Notes: a model not told the origin generated them from the sequence alone. A stretch of 64,000 nucleotides of DNA from Cryptomeria japonica (GCF_030272615.1 NC_081415.1:377751892-377815891), one strand, 5' to 3'. Counted from the stretch's first letter, positions 11,771 through 23,722 are shown. A program made the numbers and translations.

Positions 11771-14342
11771 ACTAAATGTCTTGAAAATTTGGTTTCAAAT
11801 TAAACTTGGAATTTCGTTGCATTAAAATATTCTCTGTCATCTTAAATTATGTGCAGAACGGGCTCGAGAAGAAGGGAGTTTTGAAGCAGGAGTCGAGGCA
11901 AATGAACCTGTTGAAGAAAACAATATAGTTGATGAACATAGGGAGGAGCTTGTTCAAGTTGAACCAATGGAGGTTGAAGGAGAGGGGTCAGGCTCCTTAC
12001 CTCCTACCACTAGCATGAATGAGCATATTGTGGATATAGCTAAACAGGTGAAGAGAAATATTTCTTATAAAAATTTAGATCATTTACTTGAAATGGATGT
12101 GGATGAGTTGAAACGTCTCAGTGAAGAACCTAGACATACTAAAAGGAGGTCAATGAATAAAAGTGCAAAAGAAATAATGTCTCATTTCTACAATCTTGAT
12201 ACTACACTAGAGAAAGATCAATTGTTATCAATTGTACTTACTCGTAAAGACTTAATAGATCCACTGAAATTGTTGGGTATAGATACAACAAGTCAAAAGA
12301 GGAAAGCTTCTTAGCTACAAAAATCTATTGTTGATAATGTTAAGAAAGGTTTGGTGAAAATTGGTAAACAATATCGAACAGTAGATGAGATCATTTCAAG
12401 AAGAGTGATGTTGACATCTTTAGTAAATGAAAGATTGCCTCAAAAAAGACAAATCTCTTCATTGTCATCTGAGTTTGGTTTTAATAGAAGGACAATATCA
12501 AAATATATTAAAAGGAGAAAGAGTTTGGATGATACTACCTCAGAAGGGAATTGGGAAATTATGTGTAGAGCTCCTCATTCTGATAGAATTGAAGATGTTG
12601 TTAGGAAGTTTGTGACAAGTTTTTGGAATGATAACACTCATCCTTCATCAAACAGTAGAGATCTTATCAAGCAAAGGATTGGTCTTGATCGTTATGATCT
12701 CCATGTAAAACATTGGATAGACACAACAAAAAATAAATTGTATGTGTTGTTTACTAAAACAACCCCTCATATAAAGATTGGCCAAACCATGTTTGAACGA
12801 TTAAGGCCATATTATGTGAAAGTAAACAAAGTTTTCGAAACTTGTTGTTGTCATTATCACATCGAATTTGATCTATACTATTAAGCATTTCAAAAGATTA
12901 GAGAATATAGTGATGGTTATGAAAAAGCTCCTCCTAAATGAACAAGTCAATTCATAGCATCCATCTTATGTGATAAATCAGATGATAATGCAACAGGTCA
13001 AATAAATTGCATAAAAGGAATTTGTGGAAGATACGGGGAATTGGCTAAATTGCCTTTGAGAGATGAAGATACTGCCATGAGGAAGATGGTAAATTGCAAG
13101 AGTTACAAGTGCAAATAATTTGAAACAAAATTTGAAAAGGAATCTACGAGGTTAGATTATGTAGAAGAGGAAATACCTATTGGAACATTTATGAAAATTT
13201 TCGTAAGTCGATAAAACCATACATATGCCATGGTTTTCTTGTCAAGTGGCAAGCAAAACAATTTAAAAGTTTAAGAGACACTTTCCCACTTGGAACTATT
13301 CTATCCGTAGTGGACTTTGCAGAAAATTACTCTTTTGCATATCAAAAAGAGATTCAATTAGAGTATTACTTTTCAAAGCAAATCACTATTTTGATGCATG
13401 TGTGTTATCGACATGCACAGATGGATTTGGATGGTGTTGATAGTACATTTGAAAATTATGTCATTAAGAAAGAGTACCACTTCTATATTAGTGATGATAA
13501 GGAGCATGACACACTTTTTGTACAACATTGCTTTAAGAAGTTTTTTGAATATTTGAAAGAGAGAGGCATAACAATAGTTAAACATTTTGTTTTGTCTGAT
13601 GGATGTGCAGCACAATTCAAATCTTCGAGGCCATTTTATGCACTATGTATATATCATCAAAATGACAAAATACCACATGTTTGGAGTTTTTTTGAGAGTG
13701 GTCATGGAAAGGGTGAACATGATGGTGCAGGAGCTTGTATCAAACGTGCTCTAAGAAAGCATCAAATAAATTACACAGGAGATCGTATAGACGATGCACA
13801 TGATGTTGAATGGTGTAAGAAACACTTTGAGCAACCTAATTATCCTGGTGAATCATCATCAAGAACATATAGACCCATTCCATATAGAGTGTTTTGGGAG
13901 ATAACCGATACGTGTTCTCTTTTAGTGTTTTATTTAAAAAAAATTAATTTTTTTTTAAATGTTCATAGTTCAAATGTTTCAATTTAACAACTTGATCTAC
14001 ATGTATGTTCGTGCACACATGTACATTTTGCAGATGTGGATAGAAGATCAATGCATGGATGCAAGAGCGTGGAGAGGACAAGATATTTGCATTGTGTCAT
14101 GAGTACAGATAATTGCCCATGGACATTATACACTAGGGATTATTCATGTTTTTGTTCTGATTGGATTTTGGAAAACTATGTTGATTGCAAGAACCAAGAG
14201 CTTGGATATGTTAGTGAATGGAAATTGGTGTCACTAGATGTTTCTGACACATACAAGGATTCAAATGAGAATGAAATCTTTGAAGACATTCCTTTCATTT
14301 CTGGTGATTATGATCATATTTCAGGATTGATTAAAAAAGGTA

Positions 14343-14374
<32 letters not shown>

Positions 14375-14906
14375 CCTTAAAAAATGTTGCATACATGTAA
14401 ATATTTCCTTAAATGATGTTTAAAATTTATTTAACTTGTTTCAAATTGCAGGAGATATTTTTGCAATCATAGCAGAAGATGGAATATAGAAGGTGTTAGT
14501 TATTATTTATTGTGTTGCAGAGAAGAGAGAAAGAAGTTAACAAAATCTGAAATGAGCGATGGAATTTCATTTCCCACGGGTTTGAACTGATTCATATGTA
14601 CACAGATCGCTTACGTGCAAATTTTTATTTTCTCACATTTCTTATATACATGTATATGCGGGCTCAGTTGTAGTGCAAGGGACATATTTCAAACAAGTTA
14701 AAATTGTTCAACATGGGATTCATTTCACTGAATACCAAATCGACAACAAGGTATATCAGTATAGCCACTTGGTCATTGTTGTTGGCCTAACTCTTCAAAC
14801 AGTTCCACATCACGGGCGGTCTCAAAAGTGGAGACTAGATAGTGAAGATCGTGACAAAATATTAAGTGTTATTGAAGAGCGTTCTGAACCACTTGATGTG
14901 GTATGA

Positions 14907-15007
14907 ACTATTTAGTAATCCAAATTACATGTGGTTCAACCCATGAATTGAATTAATACTTGATAAATTAGAACTTAACTTGTTTTGAAACTTGGATAAA
15001 TATTTGA

Positions 15008-15055
<48 letters not shown>

Positions 15056-16558
15056 TTGTGTAGACCATTTTTTTTTTACTTAAATATGAAATTTTCAATT
15101 ATATCAAATTAGGATGTATGAAGTTAATTTGTTTTTATGTTAAATAATACTTACGTGCATGTATGTAAATTAAATTGGGACATGTGGATGAGTTGAAAAT
15201 GTGTTGAGGCGGGCGATGTATGTAGTTGATTAGGATGTATATAGTAGATATCTAATTCTAAATGCATGTACATGCATATATGTAATTTGTAAGTTGTTAA
15301 AATAATTTTAAAGCATGTATGTAAAGTAAATTAGGACATGTATTTATTTAATTAAAAATGCACATGCACATAAATTTAATTAAAAATGCATATTTAAATT
15401 AGAATGTACATGTGTAAAATTGATATTAAATTAGGACATACATGTGTAATAATTGAAGAGCGGATGTGTTGTGAACTATTTAACCTGTATGTACCTAGAA
15501 GTACATGGTGTGAACTATTTAGTACACCTAGAAGTACAAGGACCTAGAATTTAAATTAAATTGAATATGTTCATTAACTTTAGTTTGTTCATTTGATATG
15601 AACATGTGTGATTTTTATATTGTTCATGGCTTGCACAGTGGAGTGGATATATATTGTTCACAAATTCTTTTAAATTAATGCATATCTATTGTATACATGT
15701 TTCATGTAGTAAAATTTAAAATTTAAAATTTAAATTATAAACATATCAATATTTTTTTAATCTATCTACACGTACATGTAAATTCAGTCATAGGTATATA
15801 TATAAATTTGAAAGTTTTAGAGAACATGTGCATTCAATCATATATATTTAAAGTGTGTAAGTAATCTAACATGTGTGCATTCAATCATATATATAGTAAT
15901 CTGAATACAAATGATGCGATATATTTAATTTCCAGGATAAAATGCACAAACTATACATATATATAAAGTATAATCTAACCATACATGCACATGATATATA
16001 TAATCCAGTCCATCAAACACAAATTGTATAAAGTACATGCATGAAATATATAATCTGATCAAACACAAACTATATAAAGCATAATCTAGTCTAAACTTCA
16101 TACATGCATGAAATATATAATCTGATCAAACATAAATTGTATAAAGTATAATCTAGTCTAAACTTCATACATGCATGAATATATATAATATGAAAGTCTA
16201 AAATGTACATGTTTATTTAAAAAGATAAACAAATGAGCTATAAAGTCCAACAAATCAACATGCATCATGTCAGCCATGAACAGAGCGACCATCTGAGGGA
16301 GAGTCCTAGTGAGAGTCTGGATGTCCAATAGACCCCTGCAAAAGTAGAATTTATTTAAATATTAAACATATATCTCTAGACACATGTACATCAAATCCGA
16401 CTAGAGTTAAATTAAAATTAAAATATAAATTGTAGCGCGCATACATACATGTACATATATACAAAAAAACATAACTAACTAGTCCACTAACAGCATCGAA
16501 ATAATCTCTCCTATGCACACGCTCAGAGCTCAAGCTAGGAGTGACATGAGCTAAATGT

Positions 16559-16595
<37 letters not shown>

Positions 16596-16654
16596 ATATA
16601 TATAAGGATTAGTCCAGGATCAATTTAAATGATACAAATTAACTTAGAAGTATT
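14907..16654. other. T2 spacer downstream of transposase, AT-rich
   Basis: No coding signal. It contains AT microsatellites at 15011-15052 and 16560-16604, and repeated ATAATCTAGTCTAAACTTCATACATGC-like words from 15940 to 16200. The stretch 16525-16550 matches (inverted) 4040-4070 of T1, so this is the T2 equivalent of the T1 spacer. It ends at the target duplication of T3. Confidence 0.5.
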
Positions 16655-16658
16655 ATTT
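16655..16658. repeat. 4-bp target-site duplication, left of T3
   Basis: ATTT directly before GGGTAAACG; the same ATTT follows CACCC at 28014-28017. Four AT-rich bases are weak on their own. The case rests on both copies abutting the ends and on gene X of T2 resuming right after. Confidence 0.6.
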
Positions 16659-16960
16659 GGGTAAACGCACAACATTGGGTCCCAATTCTACGAAAGTCTG
16701 CGAGTTGGGAAAAGAGCCCGTTAGAAACGGGTCCCCGATTTTGCACCCGTTTAGCTTTGGGTGCCCGAGCCATTAAGAAACGGGCACCCGTTTAGCAGCG
16801 GGTGCCCGAAGCTAAATGGGCGCCCGTTTTGAAATGTATTTAATTTTTTTTTAAAACCATTTTCCATCATTTTCACTGTTTGGAAAACGGGTAGACGTTT
16901 CTGAGGAGCACGGGTACCCATTTTTTTCACCCCAGCTGACCCCCAGACCATTTTTACCTC
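16659..16960. repeat. T3 left terminal region with GGGTGCCCG hairpins
   Basis: A run of CGGGCACCCG/CGGGTGCCCG words. The 10-bp arms at 16781-16790 and 16799-16808 are perfectly complementary, and GGGTGCCCG and GGGCGCCCG recur at 16759-16767 and 16817-16826. The same vocabulary appears near the other end of T3 at 27055-27140. Confidence 0.7.
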
Positions 16961-17394
16961 CTTCCAGGTATTTAGTTTTATTTTTTATATTCTGTTTTAT
17001 TTATTTTTATTATTTTTCATAAAAAAATGTCAATGTATTGCTATTTTTTAATTTTTATGTTTTAAAGTTTGAAAATCATCTTTTATTTTATTTCATGTTT
17101 AAAATAGTTTTTAGTTTTTAAATATTGCAAAAAACATGAATAGTAAAAACCGTAGGAAAAAAACAAAAAACATGAATAGTATTTAAACCATAGGAAAAAA
17201 ACAAAAAACAAAAACGTAAACGAACAATAAACATTAGACACAAAAAACAGACAATAAACCCTGAACAAAAAAACGAACACTAAACCCTAAATAGAAAAAA
17301 ACGAACGATAAACCATAGAAAATAAACAAACAACAAACCCTAAAAAATTAACAAACAATAAACCCTAGATGAAAATCAACAATAAACCCACCTT
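16961..17394. other. AT-rich, no gene seen
   Basis: Low-complexity sequence. From 17100 to 17370 the words AAAAAACAAAAAACATGAATAG and AACAATAAACCCTA recur as short diverged direct repeats. The minus-strand Phe/Tyr-rich frame here is a composition artefact. Confidence 0.5.
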
Positions 17395-17670
17395 CTCTCT
17401 CACACACACACGTACATGTTACCATCTCTGTCATTACGCTCTCTCTCTCAATCTCTCATTATCCCCTCTCTTTCTCACACACACACATTACCCCCTTTCT
17501 CTCTCTCTCTCACACACACACACATTACCCCCCTCTCTTTCTTTCACACGCTACACTCTCTCTATCATTACCTACTCTCTATCATTACCTACTCTCTATC
17601 TCTCAAATTATCTATTCTCTCTGTAACTCGTTGTAGCTCAAATTACCTACTCTCTTTCTCTCTCTATTTT
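17395..17670. repeat. CT/CA microsatellite with CATTACC spacers
   Basis: (CT)n and (CA)n blocks separated by CATTACC or TCATTACCTACTCT spacers. The position and style parallel the CT tract near the left end of T1. The Leu/Ser and His/Thr-rich frames across it are artefacts. Confidence 0.8.
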
Positions 17671-17674
17671 ATGT

Positions 17675-18808
17675 TGGCATTTTTTATGTTTATGTTGTGA
17701 TTGTCATTGATGGACACACATTTGCATTGAGGTCTCCTTTATATATATGAGTTAGAGCACAATCGGTATTTGTTCCAACCGGTATGTTGTATTATAGTCT
17801 TTAGACTATTGGTGTTTTGTAGAATGTGTTTCCCAGTCTGAAGCGGCATGTTGACCCCAAGCGGTTTGTGGATCCCAAGCGGTACAAGGGATTAAAGCGG
17901 CATAACACATTTTTGCCAGTCTTCATTTTTGTCAAACCGACAACCGACATTTTATATGAACCGGTAATACTCTGTGATGAGTTACCAACCAGCATTTTGT
18001 GATGAGTTACCATCCACCGATTGTTTGACGGTGTCGACACCTAAATGGTGCTTTTTGTGTCGTGGTACCAAGTATGCCTAGGTTCATTGAACCTAGGAAA
18101 TTGTTATGTAATCCTATGGGACCGACATGAAATCAGATTCCTTTATAAGGACATCATGTCTTGGGTTTTAGGTTGTTGATGTGGTTGTAGCAAAAGTTTA
18201 TGTTGTTTCTAGGATTTAAGGTGGTTGAGGAGTTGGAGAGAATATGAATGTGTAGAAGACTGAACTAATGCTGGAGTGCATTAGGAACGATCTATCAAGG
18301 ATCTAACCGAGAAGTTTGTGCTAATAGCTAGATCAAACACTTGTTGATTACTCACATCTTTGACAAGTCTGTAACCCTTAACCAGGTAGGCCCAAAAGCT
18401 TTTTGTAAATCCTCTAACAAGGTGGTTCACATATGTGGATCTAAAATCCTCTAGCAAGGTAGTCTTTAATCAAACTTATCTCCTAACAGAGATTGAGATT
18501 CCTAACAGGATCTGTTCTGGTAAAGAACATTGTAAGATCTTAACCGGTCTAGTTCCTATTCTACAGATAGTTACTTGTGAGTTCCATCTCACCGTGGTTT
18601 TTCCCATTTGGGTTTCCACGTCAAAATCTCTTGTGTTATGGTGTTTTTGCTTCTATGGGTGAATGCATTATTAGCTATTTGGTTTGCATGTGTGTTAACC
18701 GGTTTGTCTGCTAAATTGTTATACCAATTTACTATTAGTCTTGCAAAGTGTTTAAGTGCAGAGATTTTTGGCATACTAATTCACCCCCCCCCCTCTTAGT
18801 ATTCATCA
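17675..18808 (+). repeat. 5' LTR of R2
   Basis: Begins TGGCATTTTTTATG and ends TTAGTATTCATCA, two bases before the primer-binding site. It is a near-identical direct repeat of 23723-24873. A poly-C tract lies close to the 3' end (18783-18793). AACCGG motifs recur throughout. Confidence 0.9.
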
Positions 18809-18810
18809 AT

Positions 18811-18823
18811 TGGTATCAGAGCC
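18811..18823 (+). other. primer-binding site of R2 (Met-tRNA type)
   Basis: TGGTATCAGAGCC, two bases after the 5' LTR. It is complementary to the 3' end of plant initiator Met tRNA, the usual primer of copia and many gypsy elements. Confidence 0.9.
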
Positions 18824-18858
18824 TACCTTTCTATAAGTTTAACCACTTGGAAAGAGAT

Positions 18859-20136
18859 ATGGGGGAATACTCTATAAGGGAACTTACACATCAGCTCACT
18901 CAGTCTGAGCAAGCCTATGATGATCTTATGGTCAAATACAAGGCATCTCAAGGAAAAAGGAGAGAACATGCTGAAAAGCTGATGGAGCTATCTAAAAATA
19001 GTTCTTCAGATGAAGCAAACATGGAAGCCCTAATTGCATAAGTAAATAAGTTGAATGAATCAAACTCCAACCTGAGAAAGGAGTTGGAAGGACTGACTAT
19101 CTGGATGTGTCAAGAGTTGGAGAATCAGAGGAAAGCTGAAGATCTGGTGAAAGAAAGAGATCATGAGATCTCCAAGCTGAAACAAGAGATCGGTGCCCTG
19201 ACTGCTCAACTCCATGCAAGCAAAGTGGAAAAGGAAGACATGCAAGGAGAATTGAACATTTCCATCTCTGAGAATGAAAGTTTGTTGGAAACAAATGCTG
19301 CTATTTCCAAAGAACTCTCTGAGTCAAAGAAAATACTTGCTAAGTTTAACAAGAGTACTGTCAAGCTAGAGCAAAAGCTTGAATCTACCAAACCGGGCAA
19401 GAATACCAATGGACTTGGTTATTCCGGTCATGAGGAAGGTGAGACCTCTGGTACAAATGTTGGAACATCAAAGAAACAACCAGCATCAAAGGATAAAGGT
19501 AAGCAAAAGTTTAAACCTATTTGCTTCAACTGTCTTAAAGAAGGACACACTGCAAATGTGTGTAGAAGTAAGGCTTACAACAATTTTCCTTATTTCCTAA
19601 ATGATAAGCCTAGATCCTATAGATTCAATGGTAATTGTTATGCATGCAACAAGTATGGGCATAGAGCATCTGAATGCAGTTCAGTTATGAACAACATTGA
19701 TAGATATCCTCAGAGGACCCAAGGAGCTGGTCCTGAACCTTTTGTGAACCGGAATCACAACTGGTTTAATGCCTTCAATCATCAGCAAAGAAGTGGTGGC
19801 TATCAAGCGGCAACCGGATGGAGAGTAAACTGTATGGTCTATCATGGTCATGGTCACACTGTTGCAACATGGTGAAGGAAGAATGTAAACATGAACAATG
19901 GACCTTGGAGAGCACCTGGAGTGGTCTGCTATCACTGCAACAAACCGGGTCACATTGCCAGATTCTGTAGATCAAGAAAGAACATATTTGATGATATACC
20001 GGTCACTGCGGAAGGAAACATTGATGTTGACATTGTTCAAGCGGACATGAACAAAACTTGGAAGAAGAAACCAGCGGTGTTACAAGAGGAACCGGTTTCT
20101 GCACCTAGTGTGGAAATCACGGAACCGACAAACTAA
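18859..20136 (+). pseudogene. gag: R2 Gag: coiled coil plus CCHC zinc knuckles, two in-frame stops
   Basis: A single reading frame of about 425 codons from ATG 18859 (MGEYSIRELTHQL) is interrupted only by TAA at 19039 and TGA at 19873. The first ~170 residues are heptad-rich coiled coil (ELENQRKAEDLVKERDHEIS and similar). A basic Ser/Lys linker follows. The zinc knuckles come next: CFNCLKEGHTANVC, CYACNKYGHRASEC, a degenerate CMVYHGHGHTVATW just before the second stop, and CYHCNKPGHIARFC. The protein would package element RNA in virus-like particles in the cytoplasm. The R1 gag (32812-33873) has the same plan with four knuckles. Both stops are single-base changes from sense codons, so decay is recent relative to R1. 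Confidence 0.85.
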
Positions 20137-20587
20137 GCTTCAGAAAAGCTTAGGGGGAGCAAACGGCGAAATATTTCGAACCCCCAGTTTACACTGGTAA
20201 AAGACCTTAACCGGTATGTGATACCTATCATTTGGCAGAAGACTGGAAATGGTAAAAAAAGGCAAATTAGGGTTTACGCCCTAATGGAGGAGCATTAATG
20301 ACGGTAGGTGAGGAATATGCTTAAAAGCATTTTTCAAATCATTTCTCACTATCATTTTCGAGCGAAGAAAAGTTTTTCAAAGAGCAGAGCGACGAAAAGG
20401 TGATTTGAGCTAAGATTTTGAGAAATTGAGAAACCGTTAAGGAGATTCAAATCCAAACTGCAAACGGTCAAGTGGAGAACACAAAGCGGTGATTTAGCAA
20501 CTGACGAAGTGTGAAGTGAAGGAGAATCTGTAAGCCCTAAATTCACGTATTTCAAAAGGTATTTCTCGAGTTCTTAAAATTTCTATC
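20137..20587 (+). other. spacer between gag and ORF2 of R2
   Basis: A purine tract AAGCTTAGGGGGAGC (20147-20161) resembles a polypurine tract and directly follows gag. The next 400 bp have no frame and resemble a plant 5' leader ending at TCTATCATGGCTTCC, a good plant start context for ORF2. Either pol was deleted here, leaving a purine tract, or ORF2 has its own promoter or leader. Confidence 0.5.
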
Positions 20588-23348
20588 ATGGCTTCCGCAT
20601 CTCATACCAGTTCTAGTGCATCTATCGAGTCTGCAAGTTTTATTCAACGAAAGTCTAAGTATAATGCCCTATCACAAGTTCCGGTTGGTGTGATAGTAGA
20701 AGAGGGAATTTCTAACTACATAGATTGTAAGATTGAAGACCTAGGGTCTCTAGCTATCCACTCCCAATTAGGTTTATTTTGTGGAAAGGATAAGAAGATC
20801 AAACCGAAGTATAATATTTTGGAGAAGAAGAAGCTCCACAATGTTGTTTACTTCCTGGAGGATTTCACAGAGGGTCATATAAGGATCATTCTGAGAAGAG
20901 TCCATGCTGACAAGATGTACCTGGAAAGAACACATGATATCATGCCACAAGCAATTCATGTAGTCACCAGTTTCTGCAACACAAGGGAAGTGCCAGCCCT
21001 AAGGACGGTAAGCAAAATTGAAATGTCCAAGCTTACCGGTTCAGTGAGCGACTCATGAGGCATGACAGTCAATTCTATCAAGGATGATCTGGTTAAGTAT
21101 GCCTGCATGGTGATAGGCTACCGAACATTCTCTGCCAGCAGAATTAACTCTGTATCTGCTATAGCGGTAAATGTCGCTTATCGGATGATAAAGGAGGATG
21201 CATCATTTGACCTGTGCACCGATATGCAGAGACAACTCCTGTTGAATCTGAAGTCGATCAAACAGGATAATGCACTAAGGTTCAAGTTTGGACAACTACT
21301 GGTTGGGTTGTTCTTCTATTTCCAAGGCTACTTTCCAAGAGTAGGAGATGTCCAGTGGTCTGCTGACCAACCAGTGACCAAGCAAATCAAGGAAAGTATT
21401 CAAGCAATTGGAACCGGTTACCCTAATGTTCTAAACAAGTATTTTGATGAGTTTAGATGGAAAATGAGCCAAAGAATGAGGATATCGGGTGACGTCGTCA
21501 AGAAATATGAAGATGATATATGTTTCACCATCCAAGTGGATAAATGCATAATGGAGGTTGTTGAGCCCAGACAGGAAGAAGTGGAGCCAATGGGCTATGA
21601 GGTGATGTATGATATGTTGGAAGGGTATGCCTCTACCCTTATTGCCTCACCTCTTGATCCTAAGGCAAAGAGGACCGGAACCTATCTGGAAAGGGTTACA
21701 CGGGTCGAGGAACCTCTACAAAGAAAGGAAAAGAACCTACAGTGAAGAAGGCAAAGGCAGTGCCTGCAGCATCTGCACTAGTTACTACTGCAACTCCAAA
21801 AGTGACCAAGCGGTCACCAGCCAAGAAGAAACCAGAAGCAGCACCGGCTAAAGTCTTCAAGAGGAAAAGGAAGACAAAAAGAAATACACCGGACTCAGAG
21901 GAAACTGTGTCTGAGGAGTAGCCCAAGAAGGCGAGACATACAAGAAAGAAGATAAAGAATGAACCGGCATCATTTGCACCGGTAAATATTGATATCTCCT
22001 CCTATAAACCTTTGACACATTGTCAAAGAACAATAAAGAATATTAGGAGAAAATTGTTACATGATTTAATTGAGTATTTTGATGACTTTAATGATGATGA
22101 AAAGGAAGCAGTTGAAAAGGAAATAATTCAGTATTTTGTGTTAATGACCGGTCACCTTCAGAAATTAGATCTGGAACACCGGATTCTTTGTATAAGTCCT
22201 TAGACAATAAATGATGCATTGCCATAAAGCAGGAACAGGAAATGAGAGAAAAAGTTTTTGCTGAACATTTTCCTGATGTATCAAATTCGGAACTGTTCAA
22301 TGTCATGAACAAATACAAAGGTCTTTTCTTCATGAGAAGAAGAAGAATCCTGTTACTAGAAGGGAAGGGTAAGGAAGTGCTCAAGGATACACACACTCGT
22401 TCTCTACAAGCTTTGAAGATGCATCGAGTGGCTGAAGCCAACCGGCAAGCTGAGAAAGAACCGGTTATAACAAAACCAGATGAAGCATTTGATGATGAAG
22501 GAAATCCGATTGATGAACTGATCGATACTATTGATGTCAATGCCCTGGACGTAGAAGATGTTACTCAGAAAACACCATCTGAGGCAACAGGACAGGAGTA
22601 ACAGGCTGAACAGGTTGATAAGCAAGCTAAGGACAGACAGGAAGCGACAAATGAACAGGCTGAGCAGAGGAAAAAGGATGAAGAAGAAAAGAAGAAAAGG
22701 GATGAAGAAGAGAAGAAGAAAAAGGATGAAGAAGAGAAGAAGAAAAAGGATGAAGAAGAGAAGAAGAAGAAAGATGAAGAGGAGAAGAAGAAGAAGAAGG
22801 ATGAAGAAGAGAAAAAGAAGCAAGAAGATGAAAACAAAAATAAAGAAAAGGAAGACAAGGAAGAGGAGAAGAGGAAGGAAGTAGAGAAGAAGAAGAAGAA
22901 GAAGAAGAAGAAGAAGAAGAAGGAAGAGGAAGAAAAAGAAGAGAAGAGGAGAGAAGTAGAGAAAAGGAAGAAGGAAGAAGAGGAGAAAAAGAAAGAAGCA
23001 GAGAAGAAAAAAGCAGAGGAGGATAAGGAAGCAAAGAAGAGGAGAGAATGGGAGAAGAAGAAAGCAGAAGAGGATAAGGCAGGAGAAGCAGAAAAGAGCA
23101 CCGAGATAGAGACTCTGAAGGCAACCAGGAGTCAAGCAAAAATGGAGCAAGAGATCAGCACTCGGTCTAGAGATTTGCAGGAGCTACAACTGGTTCTACT
23201 CCCACGATTGCAAATTCTTCAGAAGTGCTATCTGAACCTAGATGCCTTAACAGTTACACGGGAGATGAGCACAATTGATGCCATGGAAGAACACATCTCC
23301 CAGATGCAGATAGAAAAAGAAGTAGCCACCTCCCTACTTGAGTCCTAG
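20588..23348 (+). pseudogene. R2 ORF2, unrecognised protein with long Glu/Lys helix, lightly broken
   Basis: The ATG at 20588 (MASASHTSSS) opens a ~390-codon domain interrupted by one TGA at 21056 and ending near 21700. Its middle (SIKDDLVKYACMVIGYRT, then IAVNVAYRMIKEDA) aligns with the R1 ORF2 at 31916-32323. A 1-nt frame change near 21700 leads into a basic Lys/Pro/Ala linker (KVTKRSPAKKKPEAAPAK, nuclear-signal-like) with a TAG at 21918. A helical segment (22012-22600) follows, then after a TAA at 22599 a ~150-residue DEEEKKKK repeat (22670-23100) predicted to be a single alpha helix, and a C-terminal tail to TAG 23346. No enzyme motif is visible. It could be envelope-like (as in Sireviruses), structural or captured; I cannot assign it. 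Confidence 0.6.
22675..22925 (+). repeat. coding GA-rich tandem repeat, ~24-bp unit (DEEEKKKK)
   Basis: GATGAAGAAGAGAAGAAGAA-type units repeat in frame, then degrade to (GAA/AAG)n at 22884-22925. The repeat keeps the ORF2 frame and encodes alternating Glu and Lys blocks. Confidence 0.85.
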
Positions 23349-23473
23349 TCTTTGTCGATGAAACAATTCTTGCAGGACTTTAAATCTATTTTTGATAAGT
23401 ATTATTCCTTATTGTCATAAACTTTAATTATTTTAATATCAAATGAAAACAGGGTTGTTCAGTTGTACTTTGT

Positions 23474-23722
23474 CATTGTTGGCAAAGGGGGAGAAGAATT
23501 CTATTTGGGAGAAGTATCTGGTAATCAAAATTTTGATATATTCTCTGAATATCTCAATGTTTATGCTCTATATGCAAAAGTGTTATACATTGTATTGTTA
23601 AAAAGATAGTGTATATGCTTAGGGGGAGCAATTTTGCTAATGGCATGACTTTGTTGTAAAACACTTAGATGTCAAAATTTTATTTTCCTAAGTGTTGCCA
23701 TCAATGCCAAGGGGGAGATTTT
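23474..23722 (+). other. multiple polypurine tracts of R2
   Basis: GGCAAAGGGGGAGAAGAA (23481-23498), TTAGGGGGAGCAA (23619-23631) and CCAAGGGGGAGATTT (23708-23722). The last abuts the 3' LTR and is the presumed plus-strand primer. Serial tracts are a known Sirevirus trait. Confidence 0.8.

Larger units (their letters stand above)
9614..14906 (+). pseudogene. T2 transposase (DDE/D family), multi-exon, near-complete but broken
   Basis: Exon 1 (ATG 9614, basic, donor CAA|GTATGT at about 9715) joins exon 2 after TGTGCAG at 11857 in the frame KRAREEGSFEAG, but exon 1 has a 1-2 nt frame change near 9680. Exon 2 carries an acidic region, a long helical domain (11967-12314), an HTH-like FNRRTISKYIKRR (near 12480), FERLRPYYVKVNKVFET and a degenerate Cys module (CIKGICGRYG). 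The catalytic part starts at 13310: DFAENY, then SDGCAAQ 94 residues later, then GHGKGEHDGAG about 38 residues on, so the presumed acidic triad is intact. Further exons are at 14033-14339 and 14451-14906. Breaks: TAG or TAA replacing Leu/Gln at 12312 and 12883, later in-frame stops, and a frameshift near 13200. Family uncertain; Sola-like is my best guess. Confidence 0.7.

Noticed and set aside
13373-13615. Minus-strand ORF of 80 codons
   Set aside because: Antisense of the catalytic region of the T2 transposase; the same shadow appears opposite the T1 copy at 6720-6932.
17369-17700. Overlapping Leu/Ser/His/Thr-rich ORFs
   Set aside because: Translation of CT/CA microsatellites in different frames.
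18811-18823. Possible tRNA remnant (TGGTATCAGAGCC), also at 24876, 42441 and 55056
   Set aside because: Only the 3'-end complement is present next to an LTR; these are primer-binding sites, not tRNA genes.
22404-23150. Minus-strand Leu/Phe/Ser-rich open frames, apparently multi-pass membrane proteins
   Set aside because: They are the antisense of the Glu/Lys repeat in R2 ORF2; AAG/GAA read backwards gives Leu, Phe and Ser.
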